Source of the DNA: Burkholderiales bacterium 67-32
GTDB taxonomy: Bacteria; Pseudomonadota; Gammaproteobacteria; Burkholderiales; Burkholderiaceae_B
DNA length: 64,000 nucleotides
Assembly (NCBI GenBank): GCA_001898625.1
Contig: MKUP01000012.1
Span: forward strand, 62,001 to 126,000
Reading direction: 5' to 3'
Positions within the stretch are counted from its first letter, which is position 1; each line of letters starts with the position of its first letter. A program made the translations under genes and the position numbers. Below are positions 8,403 through 16,932 of the stretch, in pieces. The notes beneath the pieces were generated by a model. The model ran no database searches. It saw nothing but the letters and a program-made list of their open reading frames with translations, and was not told where the DNA came from.

Positions 8403-9383
8403 CTAGGCCAGCGGCGCGACGCGCTGCTCGATCGCGCCGAAAACGCTGTTGCCCGAGCGGTCGAAGTGCTCGATGCGCACCGTATCGCCGAATTTGAGGA
8501 ACGAGGTCCGGGTCGCCCCTTGCCGGATGGTCTCCAGAGCGCGGCGTTCTCCCAGGCAGCCCACGCCCACGGACTCGTCCTCGTTCGATACCGTACCCAG
8601 CCCCACCAGCGTTCCCGCCTCGAAGGCGCGCGTCTGCGCGACGTGGGCGATCAGGTCGCCGTAGTGGAAGGCGACGTCGATACCGGTCTCGATGCTGCCC
8701 AGTTCCTCGCCGCGCACCCAGCATTTCATGGTGCCCGACACCAGCCCGCCCTGCCATAGCTCGCCCAACTCGTCCGGGGTCACCGCGATGGGCCCCAGGC
8801 TGGACGCCGGCTTGCCGACCAGGAAGCCGAAGGTGCGCTTAAGCTCGCCCGGGATGATGGCGCGCAGCGACACGTCGTTGAGCAGCACGAACAGGCGGAT
8901 GTGCTCGCACGCGCGCCGGGCGTCCACGCCCAGCGGCACGTCGCCGGTGATGGCGGCGATCTCGGCCTCGAAATCGATGCCGTCGTCTTCCGAGGGCAGG
9001 CGCACGTCGTCGTTCCAGCCCATGAAGCCGTGCGAGATGCCCTGGTACATCAGCGGCTTCTGGAAGAAGTCGTCGGGCACCGATTCGCCGCGCGCCTGGC
9101 GGTTGCGCTGGATGTGGCTGGGATACGCCGCGCCGTCCAGGTACTGGTAGGCGCGCGGCAGCGGTGCCGCCAGCGTGCCCAGGTCCAGCGCGAAGGCGCC
9201 TGCGGCCCGGCCGGCGTTCAGATCGTCGTACAGCGCCTGCAGCCGAGGGCTGGCGCGCTCCCAGTCGTCCAGCGCCGATTGCAGCGTGGGCGCGATGCCC
9301 GCCGCGTTCACCGCCGTGGCGAGGTCGCGGCTGACCACGAGCAATGCGCCGTCGCGCCCCGCGCGTTGCGATGCCAATTTCAT
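8403..9383 (-). CDS. Fumarylacetoacetate hydrolase family protein
   Basis: A 326-residue protein of the FAH superfamily. The metal-site region is visible as DDGIDFEAEIAAITG (glutamate pair) followed by IRLFVLLNDVSLR (aspartate), and the catalytic C-terminal half ends with the usual GDTVRIEHFDRSG strand. The N-terminal part carries the FAH-type FQKPLMYQGISHGFMGW segment. Immediately upstream and co-directional is hmgA (61 bp gap), so this is very probably the fumarylacetoacetase of the homogentisate route, cleaving fumarylacetoacetate to fumarate and acetoacetate. It is shorter than mammalian-type FAH (about 420 aa), matching the bacterial short form found beside hmgA in Bordetella-like genomes. 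No maleylacetoacetate isomerase gene is adjacent. Confidence 0.88.
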   Translation of the reverse strand: MKLASQRAGRDGALLVVSRDLATAVNAAGIAPTLQSALDDWERASPRLQALYDDLNAGRAAGAFALDLGTLAAPLPRAYQYLDGAAYPSHIQRNRQARGESVPDDFFQKPLMYQGISHGFMGWNDDVRLPSEDDGIDFEAEIAAITGDVPLGVDARRACEHIRLFVLLNDVSLRAIIPGELKRTFGFLVGKPASSLGPIAVTPDELGELWQGGLVSGTMKCWVRGEELGSIETGIDVAFHYGDLIAHVAQTRAFEAGTLVGLGTVSNEDESVGVGCLGERRALETIRQGATRTSFLKFGDTVRIEHFDRSGNSVFGAIEQRVAPLA

Positions 9384-9444
9384 TCCAGCTTCTCCAAGAG
9401 TGCGGCGCGCGGCCCCTTGCCGGCGCCAGGATGATGTCCAGGTC

Positions 9445-10749
9445 CTAGGCGGGATTGCCGGATTGGAATCCGTCCCAGACTTCGTCGTAGTCCGGTTGCA
9501 GGTTGGACGCGGCCAGCGCCTGCGCCGTCGGGCGGTACACGTGGCGGCTCTCGAACATGAAAGCCATGGTGTCTTCCAGCCGGCGCGGCGCCAGCGCCTC
9601 GGTGCTGGCCCGCTCGAAAGTGGCGGCGTCCGGACCGTGCGGCAGCATGCAGTTGTGCAGGCTGATCCCGCCCGGCACGAAGCCTTCGGCCTTGGCGTCG
9701 TAAACGCCGCGCACCAGCCCCATCAGCTCGCTCATCACGTTGCGGTGGAACCAGGGTGGGCGGAAAGTGTCTTCCATGACCAGCCAGCGCGGCGGGAAGA
9801 TCACGAAGTCGCAATTGGCGGTGCCGCCGATTTCCGACGGCGAGGTCAGCACGGTGTTGATGGACGGATCGGGATGGTCGAAGGTGATGCTGCCCACGGC
9901 CATGAAATGCGCCAGGTCGTACTTGCAGGGCGTCAGGTTGCCGTGCCAGGCCACCACGTCCAGCGGCGACGACGAACGCTCCAGTTCCCAGAAGCCTCCC
10001 AGGAATTTGCGCAGGATGCGTACCGGTCCGGTCGCGGGTTCGCAGGCGGCGACCGGCGCCAGGAAGTCGCGCGGATTGGCCAGGCCGTTGGAACCCAGCG
10101 GCCCCAGTTCGGGCAGCCTGAACGGCGCGCCGTAGTTCTCGCACAGGTAGCCCCGCGCCGCGCCGTCGGGCAGGTCGATGCGGCAATGCACGCCGCGCGG
10201 CAGCAGCAGGATCTCGCCGGGCGCGACCCGCAGGCGGCCCATCTCGGTATGGACGTCGAGCACGCCCGACTGCGGCACCACCAGCATTTCGCCATCGGCG
10301 TTCATCAGGTAGCGGTCGCGCATGGACGCATTGGCGCGATAGACGTGGACGGCGGTGCCGCTCTGGGTCTCGGCGCTGCCGTTGCCCGCCACGGTCACGA
10401 TGCCGTCGACGAAGTCCGCGCCCCGCGCCGGGTCCGGCCAGGCATTCCACCGCAACCGGTTGGCCGGCGCGGCCACATCGGTGAACGGGGCGGTCAGCCA
10501 GCCCGGATGCGCGACCGCATGGGCCTTGCCATGCGCGGCGGAGGGCCGCAGCCGGTAGGTCCAGGTGCGCAGGTTCACGGCACGGGGTGCCGTGAAGGCC
10601 GTGCCCGAGATCAGTTCCGCGTACAGGCCGTGCGCCACCCGCTGCGGCGAATTGCGGCCCACGGGCAGCACGCCCGGGCTGGCCTCGGTCGCGAACTCAT
10701 TGCCGAATCCGCTCTGGTACTGCGGCTCCGCCGCGACTGCCCTGTCCAT
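9445..10749 (-). CDS. hmgA: Homogentisate 1,2-dioxygenase
   Basis: A 434-residue cytoplasmic enzyme that opens the ring of homogentisate to maleylacetoacetate in tyrosine/phenylalanine breakdown. The N-terminus YQSGFGNEFATEA is diagnostic. The iron ligands fall at H335 and E341 (FHRNVMSELMG) and H371 (MLPHGPD), the same numbers as in the human enzyme. A long alternative opening upstream was rejected because the family start is at MDRAVAAEPQYQSG, preceded by AGGCAAGG. Gene order Bug-hmgA-FAH on one strand with a divergent IclR regulator resembles the hmg clusters of Pseudomonas, where the IclR-type HmgR represses hmgABC. Confidence 0.95.
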   Translation of the reverse strand: MDRAVAAEPQYQSGFGNEFATEASPGVLPVGRNSPQRVAHGLYAELISGTAFTAPRAVNLRTWTYRLRPSAAHGKAHAVAHPGWLTAPFTDVAAPANRLRWNAWPDPARGADFVDGIVTVAGNGSAETQSGTAVHVYRANASMRDRYLMNADGEMLVVPQSGVLDVHTEMGRLRVAPGEILLLPRGVHCRIDLPDGAARGYLCENYGAPFRLPELGPLGSNGLANPRDFLAPVAACEPATGPVRILRKFLGGFWELERSSSPLDVVAWHGNLTPCKYDLAHFMAVGSITFDHPDPSINTVLTSPSEIGGTANCDFVIFPPRWLVMEDTFRPPWFHRNVMSELMGLVRGVYDAKAEGFVPGGISLHNCMLPHGPDAATFERASTEALAPRRLEDTMAFMFESRHVYRPTAQALAASNLQPDYDEVWDGFQSGNPA

Positions 10750-10766
10750 CCTTGCCTGCTCCCTGT

Positions 10767-11720
10767 TCAGTTCGCGACGATGTTCGCCTGCTGGACGACC
10801 TTCTTCCAGCGCACGATTTCCGACTCGATCATGGTCCGCATCTGCCCCGGGCTGCTGCCGCTGGGCTCGCTGCCTATGTCGTTGACGGCCTTGCGGAACG
10901 CCGGGTCCTGGAGCATGGCGGCCAGCGCGGCGTGCAGCCGGTCGACGATGGGACCGGGCGTCTTCGCCGGCGCCGCGATGCCCAGCCACGAATACACCTG
11001 GAACCCGGGAACGGTATCGGCCGCGACGGGCGCGCCGGGTAGCAGCGGCCACGGCTTGGCACTGGTGATGGCCAGCGCGCGCATCGTGCCCGCCTTGATC
11101 TGCGGCGCGGCCACCGTGGCGGTATCCACCAGCACGTCCACGTCGCCGGCCAGCACGGCCTGCACGGGCGCCGCCCCGCCACGATACGGCACGTGCAGCA
11201 TCTGGACGCCGGCCGTGGCGGCCAGCAGCTCACCGGTCAGGTGCTGGGTCGAACCCACGCCCACCGAGGAAAAGGACACCGTGCCCGGCTTGGCGCGCGC
11301 CGTCGCCAGCAGGTCGGCCAGCGTGCGCGCCGGGTTGTCGGCCTTGACGCTGACTACGAACGGAAATGCGGTCACCGTGGAGATCGGCTGGAAATCCGCG
11401 ACCGGATCGTAGGGCAGCGACTTGTTCACCGCGGCCGAGACGGTATGGCCGCCGGTCAGCATCACCAGCGTGTAGCCGTCGGGCTCGGCCTTGGCCACGT
11501 AGCTGGACGCGACCACGCCGCCGGCGCCGCTCTTGATTTCCACCACTACCGGCTGGCCCAGCGCCGCCTGCAGGTGGCGGGCCACCAGCCGCGACACCGT
11601 GTCGGCGTTGCCGCCGGCGCCGAAGCCGTGGATGAGTTGTATGGGCCGCTCGGGATAGGCCGCGCCCGCCGCGCCGGCCAATACGGTCGCGAGGACCGCG
11701 CCGATGATCCGTTCGTACAT
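10767..11720 (-). CDS. Bug/TctC family periplasmic solute-binding protein of the homogentisate cluster
   Basis: A 317-residue Bug protein: signal peptide MYERIIGAVLATVLAGAAGA, then YPERPIQLIHGFGAGGNADTVSRL, where the usual V-P-F is replaced by I-H-G-F. The C-terminal helix IVRWKKVVQQANIVAN is typical. The start ATG at 11720 has a GGAGGAG stretch upstream. It is the first gene of the minus-strand hmg group and ends 17 bp before hmgA, so a ligand related to homogentisate or another aromatic acid is a reasonable guess, but only from position. A 127-bp gap separates it from the divergent IclR gene; two direct GGTCGCA copies (11773-11779 and 11802-11808) lie there and could be regulatory. Confidence 0.92.
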   Translation of the reverse strand: MYERIIGAVLATVLAGAAGAAYPERPIQLIHGFGAGGNADTVSRLVARHLQAALGQPVVVEIKSGAGGVVASSYVAKAEPDGYTLVMLTGGHTVSAAVNKSLPYDPVADFQPISTVTAFPFVVSVKADNPARTLADLLATARAKPGTVSFSSVGVGSTQHLTGELLAATAGVQMLHVPYRGGAAPVQAVLAGDVDVLVDTATVAAPQIKAGTMRALAITSAKPWPLLPGAPVAADTVPGFQVYSWLGIAAPAKTPGPIVDRLHAALAAMLQDPAFRKAVNDIGSEPSGSSPGQMRTMIESEIVRWKKVVQQANIVAN

Positions 11721-11847
11721 GATGGGGTCTCCTCCTTGTTCTTGCGGTGCTTTCCATTGGCCGGAAATTCCCGGTCGCACCGTGAAGGGCAATATATGAT
11801 TGGTCGCAGGGGTACACACCCGCATTTCCACTGAATGGACACGACTT

Positions 11848-12630
11848 ATGGCAAGCGGCAGCACCACGGCGGAGCCGGGCAGCATCGAACGCGCAGTGCA
11901 GTTGTTGAAGCTGTTGGCCACGGCCGGCAAGCGGGGCCGGGCCCTCACGCAGTTGGCCGAGGCCACGGCGCTGCCGCATTCCACGGTACACCGGCTGCTG
12001 CGCCGCCTCATGCACGAACACCTGGTCATCCAGAAGGAGTCGGACAAGTGGTACGCGCTGGGGCCGCTGGCCTTCGAGCTGGGACTCGCGGCCATGGCCG
12101 CCTACGACCTGCGCGAACATTGCCGCGCCAGCCTGGACCGGCTGGCCGAAGAGGTCGGGGATACGGTCTATCTGTCGGTGCGCAGCGGCAGCGAGTCGGT
12201 GTGCGAGGCGCGGCATGAAGGGCCGTCGCCGATCCGGGTCAACACGCTGTCCATAGGCAGCCGCCGGCCGCTGGGGCTGGGCGCGGGCGGGCTGGCCATC
12301 CTGGCCTTCCTGCCCGACGTCGAGCGCGAGGACATCATCGCGGCCGATGGCCGGCGCATCTGCGAGGAAGGCCGCCTGACCGAGGCCGATCTGCGCGCCG
12401 CCATCGAAGCGTGCCGGCGCCAGGGCCACTCGCTGATCCGCAACCGCGTCACCCTGGGCGTCACCGCGGCCGGCGTGCCCATACGCGACACGTTGGGCCG
12501 GCCCATTGCCGCCATCAGCGTGGCCGCCATCGACGACCGCATGCGGGAAGACCGCGTGGCTTCGCTGGCCCGCCGCCTGCACGAGCACGCGCGCGAGATC
12601 GAAGGCTCGCTGCGGGGCCGCTCCGCCTGA
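11848..12630 (+). CDS. IclR family regulator, candidate HmgR
   Basis: A 260-residue IclR-type protein. The winged HTH covers residues about 12-70 (SIERAVQLLKLLATAGKRG ... LTQLAEATALPHSTVHRLLRRL), and the GAF-like effector domain follows, with VYLSVRSGSESVCEARHEG, GLGAGGLAILAFLP and TLGVTAAGVPIRD. It is divergent from Bug-hmgA-FAH, and in Pseudomonas the homogentisate cluster is repressed by an IclR member (HmgR) released by homogentisate, so the same role is proposed. The start at ATG 11848 fits the domain better than the upstream alternative at 11800; no strong ribosome binding site is evident for either. Confidence 0.87.
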   Translation: MASGSTTAEPGSIERAVQLLKLLATAGKRGRALTQLAEATALPHSTVHRLLRRLMHEHLVIQKESDKWYALGPLAFELGLAAMAAYDLREHCRASLDRLAEEVGDTVYLSVRSGSESVCEARHEGPSPIRVNTLSIGSRRPLGLGAGGLAILAFLPDVEREDIIAADGRRICEEGRLTEADLRAAIEACRRQGHSLIRNRVTLGVTAAGVPIRDTLGRPIAAISVAAIDDRMREDRVASLARRLHEHAREIEGSLRGRSA

Positions 12631-12640
12631 ATCCCGGGCG

Positions 12641-13741
12641 TCAGACCGGCACCACGCGCGCGGGCGGCGGCTCCGCCGGCTCGCCCTCGAGATGCGCGCG
12701 CAGGCGCGGCAACCCATCCGCATGATGCGCGGCAATGAAGGCGATCAGGCCTTCGCGCACCTGGCAACGCAGCTCGAACGCATTCCCCGAGTTGGCGGCG
12801 CTGATCAGGAAACGGACCTGCATGGCGCGGTCGCTGGTATCGGTGACCTGCACCGCCGCCACCCGCGTATCCCACAGCGGCGAAGCCTTGCACAGCCGTT
12901 CGAACTCCTTGCGCACGGGCTCCAGCGGCACCGAGAAGTCCAGCCAGAGGAACACCGTGCCCAGCAGCGAGGCGGTGCGGTGCGTCCAGTTCTCGAAGGG
13001 ATTCTCGATGAACCATTGCAGGGGCACGATCATGCGCCGCTCGTCCCAGATGCGCACCACGACGAAGGTACCGGTGATTTCCTCGACCCGGCCCCATTCA
13101 CCGTTGACGATCAGCACGTCGTCGATGCGTATCGGCTGGCTGAAGGCGATCTGTAGGCCGGCGATGAAATTCCCCAGCACCGGCCGCGCCGCGATACCGG
13201 CCACCAGGCCCGCCACCCCGGCCGAGGCCAGCAGGCTGGCGCCCAGCTGGCGCGCACCCGGCAGGGTCAGCAGCACGAATGAAAGCCCCAGCAGCAACAC
13301 GATGCCATGGGCGCTGCGGGCCAGCACGCGAGTCTGCGTCAGCTTGCGGCGCGCGAGCAGGTTGTCCGCCACGTCGTAGGGGTTGAGGCGGATGGCCGTG
13401 TCGCTCACCGACTTGATGCTGCTGTTGGCCAGCCAGGTCACGCACAGGATCAGCAGGACGGTGGCGAAGTAGGACATGCCCCGGGTATGGGGCATGTCCT
13501 CCGGGGTCCCGGTCAGCACCACGCGCAGCGCCAGCAGCGCCACCACGAACTGGCTGGCGGTGCACGCGCCCACCACCACGGCATGGAGATAGGGACGTGG
13601 CGCCGTGATGCGCCGCAGGACCAGGAAGCCTATCCGGTGGATGACCAGCGCGACGACGATGGCCAGGACCATCGCGACCGCCAGTACGAACCAGGGGCGC
13701 AACGCTTCGGGCAGGAAGTCCAGGGGTAGGGAAGCCAGCAT
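12641..13741 (-). CDS. MscS family mechanosensitive channel
   Basis: A 366-residue inner-membrane protein. Four or five hydrophobic segments occupy the N-terminal half (for example FVLAVAMVLAIVVALVI, FVVALLALRVVL and GIVLLLGLSFVLLTLPG). They lead into the pore helix GASLLASAGVAGLVAGIAARPVLGNFIAG, the MscS TM3 signature of small Gly/Ala residues. The beta domain follows (IRIDDVLIVNGEWGRVEEI) and then a C-terminal alpha-beta domain. MscS-type channels release solutes on hypo-osmotic shock. It lies convergent to the IclR gene and downstream of the LysR gene (60-bp gap), with no sign that it belongs to either catabolic module. The start ATG at 13741 follows GAGG. Confidence 0.88.
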   Translation of the reverse strand: MLASLPLDFLPEALRPWFVLAVAMVLAIVVALVIHRIGFLVLRRITAPRPYLHAVVVGACTASQFVVALLALRVVLTGTPEDMPHTRGMSYFATVLLILCVTWLANSSIKSVSDTAIRLNPYDVADNLLARRKLTQTRVLARSAHGIVLLLGLSFVLLTLPGARQLGASLLASAGVAGLVAGIAARPVLGNFIAGLQIAFSQPIRIDDVLIVNGEWGRVEEITGTFVVVRIWDERRMIVPLQWFIENPFENWTHRTASLLGTVFLWLDFSVPLEPVRKEFERLCKASPLWDTRVAAVQVTDTSDRAMQVRFLISAANSGNAFELRCQVREGLIAFIAAHHADGLPRLRAHLEGEPAEPPPARVVPV

Positions 13742-13801
13742 GGATGCCTCGTCTTGATCGAGTCGAGTCGGCGCCGTGCCAGCAAGTAGCATGCCCAAGC
13801 G

Positions 13802-14737
13802 CTACAGGCTTGCCTTCGCTTCCTGTTCGAGCAGGGTCATGAAGCGTTCGAGCAAGGGTGAGGCAGTCTCCGACCACAGCATGCCTATGGTCGTGGGAAC
13901 GCCCGCGAACGACAGCGGCACCCGCCGCAGCAAGCCCTGTCCGGCGAACAGCGCGATGACCTTTTCAGACGTCGCGAACAGGCAGTCCAGGCGCCGCGCG
14001 ACGTGGTAGTTGGTCAGCACGGAAGCCGATTCGAGCACGACGCGCGGCAGCGGAAGGTGTTCCTGCGCCAGCGTGTTTTCCAGCATGCCGCGTATGGGCG
14101 ACTCGGCCGGCGGAATGATCCAGGGATAGGCGCACGCGTCGCGCCAGCTGACCGGCCTGCGCCGCCGCGCCAGAGGATGCGACGAAGGCGCGGCCACGCA
14201 CAGGGTGTCCTCGTACAGCAGCCGCCGGTTCAGGGAACCGGCATAGCCAGTCGTTCCCAGGCGGCCGATGACGAGATCGAGCTTGCGTTCCCCCAGCAGC
14301 GGCAGCAGATGGTCCATGGTGCCTTCCAGACTCTGCACCTCCAGGTCCAGGCCAGCCTGCTGCACGCGCGCGAGCGTGCCCGGCATCAGCACCGGACCCA
14401 GCGCCGCCAGCACGCCGATGTGCAGGCGCCCCGCCCCGCCGCTGCGCTGGGCCTCGAGCTGGCCGTGCAGCCGCGCCATATCGGTCAGCACGCGTTCCGC
14501 GTGGTGCATGACCAGCCGGCCGCTGTCCGTCAACGCCATCCGGCGCGTGGAACGTTCGAACAGCGTCACGCCCAGCGTCGACTCCAGGTCCTTCACCCAC
14601 TTCGACAGCGCGGGCTGCGACAGGCCGCACAGGTCCGCCGCGCGGCCGAAGCTGCCGGTACGTCCCAGCATGACCAGCATCTCGAGATGGCGGAACTTCA
14701 GCCGCCGGATCCATTGGACCGACTTTTCCTTATTCAT
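13802..14737 (-). CDS. LysR family transcriptional regulator
   Basis: A 311-residue LTTR. The HTH is at residues about 12-70: LKFRHLEMLVMLGRTGSFGRAADLCGLSQPALSKWVKDLE, followed by LFERSTRRMALTDSG. The substrate domain has GRLHIGVLAALGPVLMP and LDLVIGRLGTTG. It is divergent from the LigB dioxygenase/Bug pair with 100 bp between, so it probably controls them. ATG 14737 was chosen over an upstream GTG (14782) because the HTH would otherwise be preceded by an unusual extension; the Shine-Dalgarno is weak for both. The 100-bp gap is AT-rich near the LysR start, as expected for a divergent promoter. Confidence 0.88.
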   Translation of the reverse strand: MNKEKSVQWIRRLKFRHLEMLVMLGRTGSFGRAADLCGLSQPALSKWVKDLESTLGVTLFERSTRRMALTDSGRLVMHHAERVLTDMARLHGQLEAQRSGGAGRLHIGVLAALGPVLMPGTLARVQQAGLDLEVQSLEGTMDHLLPLLGERKLDLVIGRLGTTGYAGSLNRRLLYEDTLCVAAPSSHPLARRRRPVSWRDACAYPWIIPPAESPIRGMLENTLAQEHLPLPRVVLESASVLTNYHVARRLDCLFATSEKVIALFAGQGLLRRVPLSFAGVPTTIGMLWSETASPLLERFMTLLEQEAKASL

Positions 14738-14837
14738 ATATTTTTTTGCATGAATCGAGCCTGATTTTTCACTGGTTGCCACAGGGCGTCAATCCTAAGC
14801 TAGGGGCATCGACAGACACTTTGCATGAGGACACTCC

Positions 14838-15902
14838 ATGGCGGAAATCCTGGGCCTGGGCGCCACGCACTACCCCGGCTTCTGGATGCACGACGACGAT
14901 ATGTCGGTCATCCTGAAGCGGACGCTGAACGGGAAGCGCCTCGATCCGGCCTTGAGGGACACACGCAACTGGCCCGAGGCCATGCGGGAAGAATGGGGCG
15001 GCGACGACGGCGCCGCCGCGGCGGGCCGGCATCGCGCGCGCTGCTTTCGCGCCTTCGACGAACAGCGCCGCCTGCTGGACGCGTTCCAGCCCGACTTCAT
15101 CCTGATGTTCGGCGACGACCAGTACGAGAACTTCACCGAGGACGTCGTGCCGCCGTTCTGCGTCTACCTGGCGGACGCCATGGCGTCGCGGCCCTACGAC
15201 GTGCCGGCATCCTCGCCCTTTCCCGGGCGCAACCAGTGGAACGAGCCGAAGACCGCCACCTTCCGGCATACCGGGCACCCCGAGGGCGGGCGCTACCTGC
15301 TGAACCGGCTGAACGAGGCCGGCCTGGCGCTGCCCTACGCCTACCGGCTCCGCTACGACCGGGGGCTGCCCCACGCCTTCATCAACACCCTGCTCTACCT
15401 GGACGCCGACCGCCGTGGCTTCCCGCACCCGGTCGTGCCCTTCCACGTCAACTGCTATGGTGGCGACCTGATCCGCATGCACGGGGGGCTGGCCCCGCCC
15501 AGCGAAGTCGGCGCCGAACCGGATCCCGCCTCGCCTTCCCCTCGCCAGTGCTTCGAACTGGGCCGCGCCATCGCGCGCGCCCTGGCCGCCTCGCCCTGGC
15601 GCGTAGCCATCGTGGCCTCGTCCAGCTGGTCGCACGCGTTCCTGACGCCGCGCCATGGCTGGCTGTATCCCGACCACGAGAGCGACCGGGCGCGCCTGGA
15701 CGAACTCACCCGCGGCGGCTTTCGCCAATGGGACACGCTGACCACCGCCAGCCTGGAAGCCGCCGGCCAGCACGAGTTGCTGAACTGGATCGTGCTGGCC
15801 GGCGCCATGACCGAACTGGGCCATCGCCCGCGCATCATCGACTACATCGAAACCTACGTCTTCAACGCCAACCGTTGCTTCGCGGTATTCGACCCGGCAT
15901 AG
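14838..15902 (+). CDS. LigB-type (class III) extradiol dioxygenase family protein
   Basis: A 354-residue protein of the LigB / protocatechuate-4,5-dioxygenase catalytic-subunit superfamily, which cleaves catecholic rings next to the hydroxyls using Fe(II). Family features: N-terminal LGLGATHYPG (His11, candidate iron ligand), DFILMFGDDQYENF, the PFHVNCYG strand, and VAIVASSSWSH near residue 270 followed by NWIVLAGAMTEL. It is larger than classic LigB (about 300 aa), which fits the subgroup acting on bulkier or CoA-linked substrates. It is followed 30 bp later by a Bug gene and preceded by a divergent LysR regulator. GAGG 8 nt upstream of the ATG. Substrate unknown. Confidence 0.82.
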   Translation: MAEILGLGATHYPGFWMHDDDMSVILKRTLNGKRLDPALRDTRNWPEAMREEWGGDDGAAAAGRHRARCFRAFDEQRRLLDAFQPDFILMFGDDQYENFTEDVVPPFCVYLADAMASRPYDVPASSPFPGRNQWNEPKTATFRHTGHPEGGRYLLNRLNEAGLALPYAYRLRYDRGLPHAFINTLLYLDADRRGFPHPVVPFHVNCYGGDLIRMHGGLAPPSEVGAEPDPASPSPRQCFELGRAIARALAASPWRVAIVASSSWSHAFLTPRHGWLYPDHESDRARLDELTRGGFRQWDTLTTASLEAAGQHELLNWIVLAGAMTELGHRPRIIDYIETYVFNANRCFAVFDPA

Positions 15903-15932
15903 CGCCGGACAAAAAATCACAGGAGACCCGCC

Positions 15933-16919
15933 ATGCGCCCGACCCCCCATCACCTGCTGCGTCTCGCGACGCTGTCCCTGCTCCTGGCGGCACCGACCGT
16001 CCACGCGCAGCCGCCCGCATATCCCACGAAGCCGATCAAGGTCGTCGTGCCTTTCCTGCCCGGCGGAACGGCCGACACGCTCATGCGTCTGATCTCGGCC
16101 AAGGCCTCTCCCATGCTGGGGCAGCAGGTCGTGGTCGAGAACCGCGCGGGCGCGGGCGGCAACATCGGCGCCGACGAAGTCGCGCGCGCGGCGGCCGACG
16201 GCTACACGCTGCTGTTCACGCCGCCGGGTCCGCTGGCCATCAACCCCTACGTCTTCCCCAACATGCCCTACGACGCGCGCACCGCGTTCAGGCCCATCAG
16301 CATCGTGGGCACCATGCCCAGCGTGCTGGTGGTGGGGCCCCGGGTCGAGGCCCGCAACGTGCAGGACCTGATCCGCCATGCCAGGTCCCATCCGGGCAGC
16401 ATGACGTATGCCTCGCAGGGCTACGGCACGACGACGCAACTGCTGGGCGGACTGTTCGCGATCAAGGCCGGCGCCGAGCTCGTGCACGTACCGTACAAGG
16501 GCGCGCCGCCCATCCTGGCGGACCTGCGCGCGGGCCGCGTGGACCTGGTGTTCTTCGATTCGGCCAATGCCCTGCCCCAGTTGGGGCAGAACGCGTCGCT
16601 GCGGGCGCTGGCGGTCACCAGCGAACAGCGCAGCGCGGCGCTGCCCGACGTGCCGACCCTGCGCGAGGCCGGCTTCCCCGACATGGTGACGACGGTATGG
16701 ATGGGCCTGGCGGCGCCGGCGGGCACGCCCGATGCCATCGTCCAGGCCTGGCTGGACGTTCTGGACAAGATCATGCGCATGCCCGAGCTGCGCAAGCGCT
16801 TCGAGGACCAGGGCGTGGAACCGCTGGCAAGCGGCCCGGACGACATGCGCCGGACCATAGAACGGGACGCCCGCCTGTGGAGCGACGTGATCCGCGTGAC
16901 GGGCGCCTCGAACCGCTAG
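15933..16919 (+). CDS. Bug/TctC family periplasmic solute-binding protein
   Basis: A 328-residue Bug protein with signal peptide (LLRLATLSLLLAAPTVHAQ), YPTKPIKVVVPFLPGGTADTLMR, the loop VENRAGAGGNIGADEVARA, and the ending LWSDVIRVTGASNR. The ATG is preceded by AGGAGACC. It directly follows the LigB dioxygenase gene and so probably binds that enzyme's aromatic substrate or a related acid in the periplasm (inference). It converges with the MFS gene, stops 13 bp apart. No small or large TTT membrane subunits accompany it. Confidence 0.92.
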   Translation: MRPTPHHLLRLATLSLLLAAPTVHAQPPAYPTKPIKVVVPFLPGGTADTLMRLISAKASPMLGQQVVVENRAGAGGNIGADEVARAAADGYTLLFTPPGPLAINPYVFPNMPYDARTAFRPISIVGTMPSVLVVGPRVEARNVQDLIRHARSHPGSMTYASQGYGTTTQLLGGLFAIKAGAELVHVPYKGAPPILADLRAGRVDLVFFDSANALPQLGQNASLRALAVTSEQRSAALPDVPTLREAGFPDMVTTVWMGLAAPAGTPDAIVQAWLDVLDKIMRMPELRKRFEDQGVEPLASGPDDMRRTIERDARLWSDVIRVTGASNR

Positions 16920-16932
16920 GAAATGCCGGAGG

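Noticed and set aside
9175-11412. 745-codon plus-strand open frame across FAH, hmgA and Bug
   Set aside because: Antisense shadow of three recognised genes; no family signature.
13480-13510. Palindrome-like stretch around GGGGCATG in the middle of the MscS gene
   Set aside because: Inside a well-supported coding sequence; explained by codons for a Met/Pro/Gly-rich loop.
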